A DNA stretch of 6,472 bases from an uncultured Erysipelotrichaceae bacterium (GCA_900544435.1 UQVG01000121.1:1-6472), one strand, 5' to 3'; counted from the stretch's first letter, positions 1 to 4,895 are shown. The notes: generated by a model not told the origin, from the letters alone. Made by a program: numbers and translations.

Positions 1-51
1 GTGGGACATTATCAAATTGGATATATTAAGACATTATCATTTTCGAATCAG

Positions 52-80
52 AAAATAATATGATTTTGTCGTATTATTTT
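52..80. repeat. AT-rich inverted repeat upstream of the rplM promoter
   Basis: A perfect 9-bp inverted repeat (AAAATAATA at 52-60, TATTATTTT at 72-80, 11-nt loop) ends two bases before the -35 box of the rplM promoter. It could be a weak end of an upstream transcript or a binding site. The stem has no GC pairs and no free T-run, so a working terminator is doubtful. Nothing else recognisable lies in 1-81 apart from a 10-bp direct repeat (GACATTATCA at 5-14 and 30-39). Confidence 0.3.
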
Positions 81-81
81 G

Positions 82-110
82 TTGACATTGACATGTTGAT
101 TTCATATAAT
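82..110 (+). promoter_or_regulatory. Sigma-A promoter of the rplM-rpsI operon
   Basis: A perfect -35 box TTGACA (82-87) and a perfect -10 box TATAAT (105-110) are separated by the optimal 17 bp. Transcription should start near 116-118, at the base of the leader hairpin, giving a 5' leader of about 60 nt before rplM. This is the best match to the housekeeping promoter consensus in the window, as expected for a highly expressed ribosomal protein operon. Confidence 0.85.
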
Positions 111-111
111 T

Positions 112-160
112 AAAAAGGTTTCATAGGCAAAAACCTTTTAAAGTCCCCGGTAAGGATAAA
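112..160 (+). promoter_or_regulatory. L13-type ribosomal protein leader RNA
   Basis: The 5' leader of rplM holds a hairpin with up to 9 perfect base pairs (113-121 with 131-139) and loop CATAGGCAA. It is followed by a conserved-looking single-stranded block, TCCCCGGTAAGGATAA (144-159), in which TCC (144-146) and GGA (154-156) could also pair. The CATAGGC loop and the CCCCGGT-AGGATAA block resemble the Rfam L13 leader found upstream of rplM in Firmicutes, where L13 is thought to bind its own mRNA and lower expression of rplM-rpsI. Identification is from memory of the consensus and was not tested with a covariance model. The exact transcription start decides how many of the outer A-T pairs exist. 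Confidence 0.7.
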
Positions 161-179
161 CAAAGGAGAAAAGAAAAAG

Positions 180-617
180 ATGAGACAAACAACAATGGCA
201 AATGCTGCCACAATCGAAAGAAAATGGTATGTAGTTGACGCAGCTGGACAAACATTAGGTCGTTTAGCTTCAGAAGTTGCTACAGTGTTAAGAGGGAAAA
301 ATAAACCTACTTACACACCACATGTTGATACTGGTGATTATGTAATCATTATCAATGCTGACAAAGTAGTTATGACAGGTAAAAAATTAGAAAACACTAA
401 ATATTACCGTCACTCAGGATGGTTAGGTGGTCTTAAAGTTAAGACAGCTAAACAATTCTTAGAACAAAATCCAACAGGATTTGTTGAAGCAGCAGTTAAA
501 GGTATGTTACCACATAACACTTTAGGTAGAAAACAAGGAATGAAATTATTTGTTTATGCTGGTGATAAACATCCTCATGCAGCACAAAATCCAGTAGAAA
601 TGAAAGTGAAAGGGTAA
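180..617 (+). CDS. rplM: Large subunit ribosomal protein L13
   Basis: This encodes uL13, an early-assembling 50S protein that binds 23S rRNA. The 145-residue product is full length for a bacterial L13. It starts MRQTTMA, the usual Firmicute opening, followed by ERKWYVVDA and the TLGRLAS segment. The family core [15 protein letters not shown] (residues about 49-63) and the C-terminal [11 protein letters not shown] (about 107-117) are intact. The start is ATG at 180, with AAAGGAG at 162-168 eleven nt upstream. An internal ATG at 195 would lose the conserved MRQTT and is not preferred. The gene is first in a two-gene operon: rpsI begins 11 nt after its stop, and the rpsI Shine-Dalgarno overlaps the rplM stop codon. 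Expression is probably feedback-controlled through the leader at 112-160. Confidence 0.98.
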   Translation: MRQTTMANAATIERKWYVVDAAGQTLGRLASEVATVLRGKNKPTYTPHVDTGDYVIIINADKVVMTGKKLENTKYYRHSGWLGGLKVKTAKQFLEQNPTGFVEAAVKGMLPHNTLGRKQGMKLFVYAGDKHPHAAQNPVEMKVKG

Positions 618-628
618 GGTGAAAGATA

Positions 629-1021
629 ATGGCAAACGTACAATATAGAGGAACAGGTAGAAGAAAATCTTCTGTAGCACGTGTTATCTTAACACCAGGT
701 ACAGGAAACTTCGTTATTAATGGAAAAGAAGCTAGAGAATATTTAGCATCAGACGTATTAAACATGATCGTTAATCAACCATTAGAATTAACAAACACTA
801 AAGACAAATTTGATGTAACTGTTAATGTTTATGGTGGAGGGTACTCAGGACAAGCTGGTGCAATCCGTCATGGTGTTGCTAGAGCTTTATTACAAGCTGG
901 TGACGATTACAGACCAACATTAAAAGCTGCAGGATTCTTAACTCGTGATTCACGTGTTAAAGAACGTAAAAAATATGGTCTTAAAAAAGCACGTCGTGCT
1001 CCACAATTCTCAAAACGTTAA
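629..1021 (+). CDS. rpsI: Small subunit ribosomal protein S9
   Basis: This encodes uS9 of the 30S head, whose C-terminal tail reaches the P-site tRNA. The 130-residue product is complete. It has the N-terminal [12 protein letters not shown] motif (residues 8-19), the central [19 protein letters not shown] block and the basic C-terminus ending PQFSKR, whose last arginine is the tRNA-contacting residue. ATG at 629 is preceded by AAGGTG (616-621), which overlaps the rplM stop, so the two genes are probably translationally coupled. The last coding bases (AATTCTCAAAACGTTA, 1005-1020) are repeated exactly at 2222-2237, which suggests that this gene end has served as an integration site. The protein itself is undisturbed. 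Confidence 0.98.
   Translation: MANVQYRGTGRRKSSVARVILTPGTGNFVINGKEAREYLASDVLNMIVNQPLELTNTKDKFDVTVNVYGGGYSGQAGAIRHGVARALLQAGDDYRPTLKAAGFLTRDSRVKERKKYGLKKARRAPQFSKR
1005..1020 (+). repeat. Putative att core, left copy, in the 3' end of rpsI
   Basis: AATTCTCAAAACGTTA covers the last codons of S9 (FSKR) plus the first two bases of the stop. An exact 16-bp copy lies at 2222-2237 in the same orientation. The next base is A here (stop TAA) and G in the other copy (stop TAG, then TAA), so recombination between the copies would always leave a complete S9. Integrative elements that use the 3' end of a conserved gene leave this signature, and rpsI is among the sites reported for streptococcal ICEs as I recall. 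No integrase gene is visible, so the assignment is inferred from the repeat alone. Confidence 0.55.
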
Positions 1022-1046
1022 TTTATACGTTTATTCGGAGAAATTC

Positions 1047-1083
1047 AAAAAACTCAAATCGACATTTCGATTTGGGTTTTTTT
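1047..1083 (+). terminator. Intrinsic terminator of rplM-rpsI
   Basis: A 16-bp stem (1047-1062 with 1067-1082, one G-T wobble at 1054/1075) is capped by a CATT tetraloop. Its 3' arm merges into the run TTTTTTT (1077-1083). It begins 26 nt after the rpsI stop. It lies between the two putative att copies, so if an element integrated here, it brought this terminator with it. Confidence 0.9.
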
Positions 1084-1113
1084 GTGAAATAAAAACCACT
1101 ATATTAAATATTG

Positions 1114-1142
1114 TTGCTTTCGGACGTGATATGAAATAAAAT
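1114..1142 (+). promoter_or_regulatory. Candidate promoter of the CatA-like gene
   Basis: TTGCTT (1114-1119) and TAAAAT (1137-1142) are separated by 17 bp. The -10 matches the consensus at 5 of 6 positions, and the -35 at only 3 of 6. The pair lies between the rpsI terminator and the next gene, where a promoter is needed, and would give a leader of about 60 nt. Nothing better was seen in 1084-1190. Confidence 0.4.
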
Positions 1143-1207
1143 AAGCTATAAATAAAAAAAGATGTCTAAAAATAGAATGCTAAATAAATGAGGTGAAATT
1201 TTATAAA

Positions 1208-1873
1208 ATGACTAATTATAAGAAAATAGATATTGATAATTGGAATCGTGCAGAATTATATAAAGAATTTATTCAAATGAGAACATCGATTTATGATATG
1301 ACAGTTAGAATGGATGTTACACATTTAGTTAATTATTGTAAGGAAAACAATCAATCTTTCTTTGCTGATTTTCTATATATTGTTTTAAAGGAACTTAATA
1401 ATATACCGGAATTTCGTATGAGAATCATTGATGGCGAACCTTGTGTTTATGATAAAGTAGGGTGCAGTTTTACGGTTGCTAATAATTTTGATTATTTTGT
1501 TAATCGAAGTTGTGAATTTGAAAAATATCATACTTTCTATGAAAGTGTATTAACTATTATTAATAAAGCAAAAAACGAAAAAAATATTCATCCAGAAAAT
1601 ACTGATCTTGAAAGAACAGATCTTATCTATTTTTCATGTATTCCATGGATTGATTATCAATCTATGACTTTACCTGTTATTACAACACCTTTTGGAAGTG
1701 ATGATCAAACGTATAATATTATTCCCTGCATTGGTTGGGGCAAATACGTTAAAGAGGGGCAAAAATATAAAATGTCTGTTCATATGAAAGTCAGTCATGC
1801 TTTTATTGATGGTAAACCACTTGCAGATGCTTTTAATAATATTCAAAATGCATTAAATATATTTTCTTTATAA
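1208..1873 (+). CDS. CatA-like (chloramphenicol acetyltransferase family) O-acetyltransferase
   Basis: The product is a cytosolic acetyl-CoA-dependent acetyltransferase of the trimeric CAT fold. From the ATG at 1208 it has 221 residues, the usual CAT length. It opens with the family pattern KKIDIDNWNR (residues 5-14). The active-site signature is SHAFIDG: His197 matches the catalytic histidine of classical CAT and Asp201 its structural partner. SCIPW (143-147) matches the S-x-x-P-W motif carrying the oxyanion-stabilising serine (Ser143). The first histidine of the classical HHxxxDG is a serine here, and the sequence diverges clearly from resistance enzymes, so I would not predict chloramphenicol resistance; the acceptor is unknown. 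A GTG at 1193 gives 226 residues but lies inside the best Shine-Dalgarno (GAGGTGA, 1190-1196), so the ATG 11 nt downstream is preferred. The gene stands alone between the rpsI terminator and its own terminator, within the segment bounded by the 16-bp repeats. Confidence 0.85.
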   Translation: MTNYKKIDIDNWNRAELYKEFIQMRTSIYDMTVRMDVTHLVNYCKENNQSFFADFLYIVLKELNNIPEFRMRIIDGEPCVYDKVGCSFTVANNFDYFVNRSCEFEKYHTFYESVLTIINKAKNEKNIHPENTDLERTDLIYFSCIPWIDYQSMTLPVITTPFGSDDQTYNIIPCIGWGKYVKEGQKYKMSVHMKVSHAFIDGKPLADAFNNIQNALNIFSL

Positions 1874-1960
1874 ATGGTATTATTAACATAAAATTCTACT
1901 TTTACAATTTTAAGTGTGGAATTAGAATGGTGTTTGTGATATTTTTTTTATAAGATATTA

Positions 1961-2003
1961 GAGGTGTTTAAACTTTGAAAGAAGATTAAACGCTCTTTTT
2001 TTT
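1961..2003 (+). terminator. Intrinsic terminator after the CatA-like gene
   Basis: GAGGTGTTTAA (1961-1971) pairs with TTAAACGCTC (1986-1995) over ten pairs, with one bulged G and one G-T wobble. A run of eight Ts (1996-2003) follows directly. The loop is 14 nt. The structure lies 87 bp after the acetyltransferase stop, so it closes a monocistronic transcript with a fairly long 3' end. Confidence 0.65.
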
Positions 2004-2130
2004 AATTGAATTTGTTTGTTAAATATATGGAAAAGCAAGAAATATTTTCTGAACATACAGAGGATGAAAATCTACACGGATATAACTATTCAGAGATTTA
2101 TGTAATGTAGAGTTGTTACGAGCGTTTAAT
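1985..2130. repeat. 11-bp inverted repeat pair
   Basis: ATTAAACGCTC (1985-1995) and its exact reverse complement GAGCGTTTAAT (2120-2130) bracket 124 bp that contain the 27-codon ORF. The left arm is also the 3' arm of the terminator at 1961-2003. No target duplication flanks the pair and there is no transposase, so a miniature transposon is possible but not supported. It may be a remnant of a duplicated terminator. Confidence 0.35.
2027..2110 (+). pseudogene. Short ORF, possible N-terminal remnant of a MarR-like regulator
   Basis: ATG at 2027 opens a 27-codon frame ending at TAG 2108-2110. The peptide starts MEKQEIF and contains LHGYNYSEIYVM. The second part is reminiscent of the LxGYxxSEIHCI segment near the N-terminus of some Firmicute MarR-family regulators, which are normally about 140 residues or more. 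I see no continuation in another frame downstream and no clear Shine-Dalgarno, so if the resemblance is real this is a decayed stub. The match is from memory over about ten residues and could be chance. Confidence 0.25.
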
Positions 2131-2221
2131 TTTAGTATGAAATTAGTGATATGAGTGATTTTGGCAATACATCTTGTATGCAACAAAATTGCTTGAATAT
2201 CCTTGTTTTATAAGGATTTGG

Positions 2222-2237
2222 AATTCTCAAAACGTTA
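2222..2237 (+). repeat. Putative att core, right copy
   Basis: This is an exact 16-bp copy of the rpsI end (1005-1020), placed 1217 bp downstream in the same orientation. Read in the rpsI frame it gives EFSKR followed by TAG and TAA. The identity stops sharply at both edges, and upstream of it there is no S9-like sequence, so this is not a decayed duplicate of rpsI. Small palindromes just to the left (2167-2179, 2199-2217) could be recombinase arm sites, but this is speculation. Confidence 0.55.
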
Positions 2238-2317
2238 GTAATAACTTTTATGAGATATCTAGAGAAGCATTTGGACTTTGTAAGAAGTTTAGATACTTTT
2301 TTATGTGATAATACAAT

Positions 2318-2389
2318 AACTTATTTAAGTAATATGTTATAAACAAGTTGTTGTTGAACTTATTTAAGTAATGTGTTATAAACAAGTTG
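2318..2389. repeat. Tandem 33-bp palindromic repeats, candidate operators of the HTH-ART gene
   Basis: Two copies, 2318-2350 and 2357-2389, differ at one base (A2334 versus G2373) and are spaced 39 bp start to start. Each is an imperfect dyad: AACTT-A-TTTA on the left is mirrored by TAAA-C-AAGTT on the right around a central ATAT or ATGT. The second copy ends at the Shine-Dalgarno of the next gene and covers its predicted promoter. The neighbouring gene starts with a helix-turn-helix, so binding sites for autorepression are the natural reading. Short tandem repeats before a toxin gene also occur in type III RNA antitoxins, an alternative that cannot be excluded. Confidence 0.7.
2354..2382 (+). 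promoter_or_regulatory. Promoter of the HTH-ART cassette, inside repeat 2
   Basis: TTGAAC (2354-2359) and TATAAA (2377-2382) are 17 bp apart, and TG at 2374-2375 makes an extended -10 (TGTTATAAA). The same extended -10 occurs in repeat 1 (2335-2343) but has no good -35. Initiation from the downstream copy would fall near 2389-2390, so the mRNA would begin at the ribosome binding site with a leader of only about 10 nt. A protein on repeat 2 would block this promoter directly. Confidence 0.55.
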
Positions 2390-2399
2390 AGGTGATACT

Positions 2400-3254
2400 A
2401 TGGATTATAATTTTTCAGATGATTTAAAAGCAATAAGAGAAATATTAGGTTATACTCAGTTTGAAATGGCTAAACAAATAGGGGTAGAACAGGTAACTAT
2501 TTCGCGAAACGAACTTCGTAAAACAAAGCCATCAAGTCAGTTGATGGATCGAGTATATAACTTTGCTTTTGATAAAAAAATACAATTAAATCGATTAAAA
2601 GAAATGCTATGGATAGAAAAATTACCTTTAAATCATAAATTGCTTTTTCATGGAGCAAAGGGAACTATAAAAGGATCTATAAATACATATGTAGGAAGAA
2701 TAAATAACGACTTTGGACAAGGATTTTATACTGGAGAAACTTATGTACAAGCAATATCATTTGTTTCTGGTTTCGAAGGATCCTCTGTATATTATTTGGA
2801 TTTTGATAATCAAAATCTTAGATGTAAAGAGTATTTTGTAAATCAAGAATGGATGATGACGATAGCATATTATCGAGGGGCTTTAGAAAATTATAAGAAT
2901 CACCCGATTGTTCAAAAAATAATAAAAGATTCAAGAAATTGTGATTATATTATTGCGCCAATAGCAGATAATAGGATGTTTAGGATTATTGATTCCTTTA
3001 TTCAAGGAGAAATAACTGATGAACAATGTAAACATTGTTTAGCTGCTACAAATCTTGGAAAACAGTATGTTTTTGTGAGTGATTTAGCTATCTCTCAATT
3101 AAAAATTGTGGAACGTGTATATCTTGCTGATAATGAGAAAAACTATTATAAAGAGATGAGAAGTTCTGATTCTAAACTGGGTGAGGATAAAGTAAAATTA
3201 GCAAGAATACAATATAGAGGAAAAGGTAAATATATTGATGAGATTTTAGTTTAA
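2400..3254 (+). CDS. HTH protein with ADP-ribosyltransferase-like (DUF3990-like) domain, putative toxin
   Basis: This 284-residue cytosolic protein has two parts. Residues about 7-55 look like an XRE-type helix-turn-helix (REILGYTQFEMAKQIGVEQ, then TISRNELRKTKPS). Residues about 80-240 match my recollection of DUF3990, a family with ADP-ribosyltransferase character. FHGA (His84) fits the first ART motif, and DFGQGFYTGETYVQA (104-118, Tyr110) the second. DYIIAPIADNRMF (182-194) is followed by GEIT and then KQYVFVS, whose Gln222 or, less likely, Glu204 would be the third catalytic position. ARTs use NAD+ to modify protein, nucleic acid or small molecules; the target here is unknown. ATG 2400 follows GAGGTGA (2389-2395). 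The gene lies 18 nt before a small companion gene and behind palindromic repeats, which fits an autoregulated toxin-antitoxin or defence cassette. Domain assignment is good, while the toxin role is inferred. Confidence 0.7.
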   Translation: MDYNFSDDLKAIREILGYTQFEMAKQIGVEQVTISRNELRKTKPSSQLMDRVYNFAFDKKIQLNRLKEMLWIEKLPLNHKLLFHGAKGTIKGSINTYVGRINNDFGQGFYTGETYVQAISFVSGFEGSSVYYLDFDNQNLRCKEYFVNQEWMMTIAYYRGALENYKNHPIVQKIIKDSRNCDYIIAPIADNRMFRIIDSFIQGEITDEQCKHCLAATNLGKQYVFVSDLAISQLKIVERVYLADNEKNYYKEMRSSDSKLGEDKVKLARIQYRGKGKYIDEILV

Positions 3255-3272
3255 GTAGGTAAGGTGAATATC

Positions 3273-3758
3273 ATGAAAAAAATGGATAAAGATGGTTTGT
3301 TATTATGTGATTTGCAAGGTAATACTTTTGAACTATCTCTTGAATTAACTGCAACGAGTTCAGAAATATTTATGCGAAGATTTATGTATAGTAAAGTCGC
3401 AAAAACGCTGGATAATGAAAGTGTTTTACAAATGAATATACAACCAAAAGATATAATTAAACGAATCGAAGAGGAATATAAAGAATCAAAATATGGATCA
3501 GTAAAGTATACAAAAAACGAAATGTATTGGATAGGATATTTATATAGATATTTCTCATATACATATGAGTTACCATCAACTAGAGTTTATAAAATTGTAA
3601 AGCCGAAAGAATTAAGAGGATTATTTTTGCCATATCATACACTTAGTATTGAACAGGCGATAGAACGTATATTAGAAGCAAAAGGAATAAAATTAAATCA
3701 AGAGGACGAAATAAATAGACAATTCGAAATCTATAAACGAATAAGAGGCAACCATTGA
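3273..3758 (+). CDS. Small partner protein of the HTH-ART gene, putative antitoxin
   Basis: This 161-residue protein is soluble, mostly helical and rich in Lys, Glu, Tyr and Ile. I do not recognise a named domain. The stretches EIFMRRFMYSKVAKTL (about 31-46), NEMYWIGYLYRYFSYTYEL (82-100) and VYKIVKPKELRGLFLPYHTL (105-124) look like family-conserved blocks. From memory, similar proteins stand beside DUF3990 genes in gut Firmicutes. No signal peptide or membrane segment is seen. The start is set at ATG 3273, six nt after AAGGTG (3261-3266). A GTG at 3264 would add three residues but lies within that ribosome binding site. It is 18 nt downstream of the ART gene and must share its transcript. The position suggests an antitoxin or an accessory protein that controls the ART. 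An ART substrate or chaperone role is also possible. Confidence 0.6.
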   Translation: MKKMDKDGLLLCDLQGNTFELSLELTATSSEIFMRRFMYSKVAKTLDNESVLQMNIQPKDIIKRIEEEYKESKYGSVKYTKNEMYWIGYLYRYFSYTYELPSTRVYKIVKPKELRGLFLPYHTLSIEQAIERILEAKGIKLNQEDEINRQFEIYKRIRGNH

Positions 3759-3831
3759 TATTAAATTTAAATATGATTTAAAAAAGTTATACTTATATTG
3801 TTAATGCAACAGGTAAGGGATAAAATGATAT

Positions 3832-3915
3832 GCAATGTTCGATTTGTTTTGAGATGAACTAGTATATATAAAATATGTAATGCTATAATTTGTTTACAAA
3901 TCGGAGAACAATTGC
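3832..3915. repeat. Imperfect inverted repeat with an extended -10 between the ART cassette and the hydrolase gene
   Basis: GCAATGTTCGATTTGT (3832-3847) and, inverted, ACAAATCGGAGAACAATTGC (3896-3915) share the blocks GCAAT, GTTC and GATTTGT, with one-base and three-base indels. The right arm overlaps a perfect palindrome, ATTTGT-TT-ACAAAT (3888-3901). TGCTATAAT at 3881-3889 is a perfect extended -10 on the plus strand without a recognisable -35. Transcription from it would start near 3896 and stop at the terminator ending 3957, giving an RNA of about 60 nt. No gene is seen in 3759-3923. Confidence 0.35.
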
Positions 3916-3923
3916 ATCAAAAT

Positions 3924-3957
3924 GAAAAGGTAAGGATTCAACAATCCTTACCTTTTC
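3924..3957. terminator. Bidirectional intrinsic terminator
   Basis: A perfect 15-bp stem (3924-3938 with 3943-3957) with loop CAAC separates converging genes. On the plus strand the stem ends in CCTTTTC. On the minus strand it ends in CCTTTTCATTTTG. It lies 15 nt beyond the hydrolase stop on the minus strand and so ends the TetR-hydrolase operon. It also shields that operon from plus-strand transcription out of the ART cassette. Confidence 0.85.
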
Positions 3958-3963
3958 TAATGC

Positions 3964-3996
3964 CTAGAATTTTTACCACTTTGAAACAAATTCTAG
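3964..3996 (-). repeat. Inverted repeat spanning the hydrolase stop codon
   Basis: CTAGAATTT (3964-3972) and AAATTCTAG (3988-3996) are perfect 9-bp arms around a 15-nt loop that contains the stop codon (3973-3975) and the last codons of the hydrolase gene. In the minus-strand mRNA this gives a second hairpin a few bases before the terminator. It may protect the 3' end or slow terminating ribosomes; the function is not known. Confidence 0.5.
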
Positions 3997-4863
3997 TGTT
4001 TTTACGAGTGAGTCCATTCGTGCTTTTCGCCCGTTTTCTTTATTTTTTCCACGGTCACCTTTGAAAAATTTTGTACTTCTTAATTCCATTGGGACAAATA
4101 GATGACTCCCATAATCATAACTTAAATGTTGATATAAGTATGGAAACTTTTGCTCATCTAATCGTTTCATAATTTTCTTTGCAGCAAGTTCTGAGGGCCA
4201 CATATTATCCATTTTAGATGAAATAAGAAGAATAGGACCTGTTATTTTTTCAACTTGAATGACGGCTTCTGGATTTGGATGTTGAATCACAGGTTCATAA
4301 AGATCACACATTGTTATGTCTTTTATTTGAAGGCTTTTCCATAAGATGTGACCCATTGGGAATTTTTCTTGTTCAAATGGAGTATAAGGAAGTGTTTTTC
4401 CATGAAAACTCCAACTACTTTGAGGCTTAAAAACAATTCCTTTTTCTTTCGCAAATCCCTGACATACTGTGCTCATAGGGGCTACAGAGATGACGGCGTT
4501 AACTATTTCAGGTAGAAGACTTCCTGCAAGTAGTGCAAGTTCTGCTCCTTTTGAAATTCCCCAAAGTCCTACTTTTTCATAGCCTAGATTATGTAAATGT
4601 TTTGCAGCGACTTCTATTGTATCAATAGGAACATTAACGAATTTATCTGGTAATCCTTCTTCTCCTACATAAGCTATTGCGAGTGTCGTAAGTCCATGTG
4701 ATTGAAAAACACTTGCTAGTAATTTAGACATTTCACATCCGCCATCACTACCACTAAAACAAATCAGTGCTTTTCCTGGATATTTATCTTCTACTGGTCG
4801 AAACAATTCCCCATGAAATCCATCTATTTTGACATGATAAATGCTATTTTCTTTATTGGACAT
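3973..4863 (-). CDS. Alpha/beta hydrolase, acyl-CoA thioesterase/BAAT C-terminal-like
   Basis: A 296-residue cytosolic alpha/beta hydrolase resembling the catalytic C-terminal domain of acyl-CoA thioester hydrolases and bile acid-CoA:amino acid N-acyltransferases. GLWGISKGAELAL (99-111) is the nucleophile elbow with Ser104. The K-G-A-E-L continuation is typical of that family, where the nucleophile is Ser in thioesterases and Cys in BAAT. SSKMDNMWPS (215-224) supplies Asp219 and YGSHLFVP (251-258) His254, completing a plausible triad. CFSGSDGG (35-42) fits the oxyanion strand. There is no signal peptide and no N-terminal BAAT-type domain, as usual for bacterial members. GAAAGGAG (4873-4880) lies 9 nt before the ATG. 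The gene is 32 nt downstream of the tetR gene, so the two are co-transcribed. The substrate is unknown; CoA-thioester or ester cleavage is the likely chemistry. Confidence 0.8.
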   Translation of the reverse strand: MSNKENSIYHVKIDGFHGELFRPVEDKYPGKALICFSGSDGGCEMSKLLASVFQSHGLTTLAIAYVGEEGLPDKFVNVPIDTIEVAAKHLHNLGYEKVGLWGISKGAELALLAGSLLPEIVNAVISVAPMSTVCQGFAKEKGIVFKPQSSWSFHGKTLPYTPFEQEKFPMGHILWKSLQIKDITMCDLYEPVIQHPNPEAVIQVEKITGPILLISSKMDNMWPSELAAKKIMKRLDEQKFPYLYQHLSYDYGSHLFVPMELRSTKFFKGDRGKNKENGRKARMDSLVKTLEFVSKW

Positions 4864-4895
4864 ATTTCTTTTCTCCTTTCTTTATTTCTGCTTCT

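Larger units (their letters stand above)
1874..2399. other. Non-coding or decayed stretch between the acetyltransferase and the HTH-ART gene
   Basis: These 526 bp hold no complete gene. From left to right they contain a weak hairpin (AATTCTAC 1892-1899 with GTGGAATT 1916-1923), the acetyltransferase terminator (1961-2003), a 27-codon ORF (2027-2110), an 11-bp inverted repeat (1985-1995 and 2120-2130) and small palindromes at 2167-2179 (ATACA-TCT-TGTAT) and 2199-2217 (ATCCTT/AAGGAT). They end with the second 16-bp att-like copy (2222-2237) and the tandem repeats with a promoter (2318-2389). A plus-strand frame is open for 49 codons between stops (2159-2305) across the att copy. It has no start codon or recognisable family, so it is noted only as possible gene debris. 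Confidence 0.6.

Noticed and set aside
1..63. Frame open from the window edge to TGA at 61-63, possible end of an upstream gene
   Set aside because: Twenty codons with no recognisable C-terminus (not like TruA, often upstream of rplM), and a second frame is also open. It cannot be supported.
496..765. Minus-strand 89-codon open frame across the rplM/rpsI junction
   Set aside because: It is antisense to two certain ribosomal protein genes, with no ribosome binding site or family resemblance; a shadow frame.
945..1139. Plus-strand 64-codon open frame overlapping the end of rpsI
   Set aside because: It lies out of frame in S9 and runs through the rpsI terminator; low-complexity product.
2256..2302. 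Hairpin TATCTAGA/TTTAGATA followed by six Ts as a terminator
   Set aside because: An 8-bp, almost all A-T stem with a 24-nt loop and no gene directly upstream; too weak to call.
2159..2305. Forty-nine-codon plus-strand open stretch spanning the right att-like copy
   Set aside because: It has no start codon or ribosome binding site, no family recognised, and the length is reachable by chance; kept only as a note in the gap entry.
2318..2389. Two direct repeats as a minimal CRISPR array
   Set aside because: The copies are separated by 6 bp, too short for a spacer, there are no cas genes, and the repeats are dyads over a promoter.
3846..3854. GTTTTGAGA as an inverted partial third att copy
   Set aside because: Only 9 bases match the 16-bp core in inverse orientation; expected by chance in AT-rich sequence.
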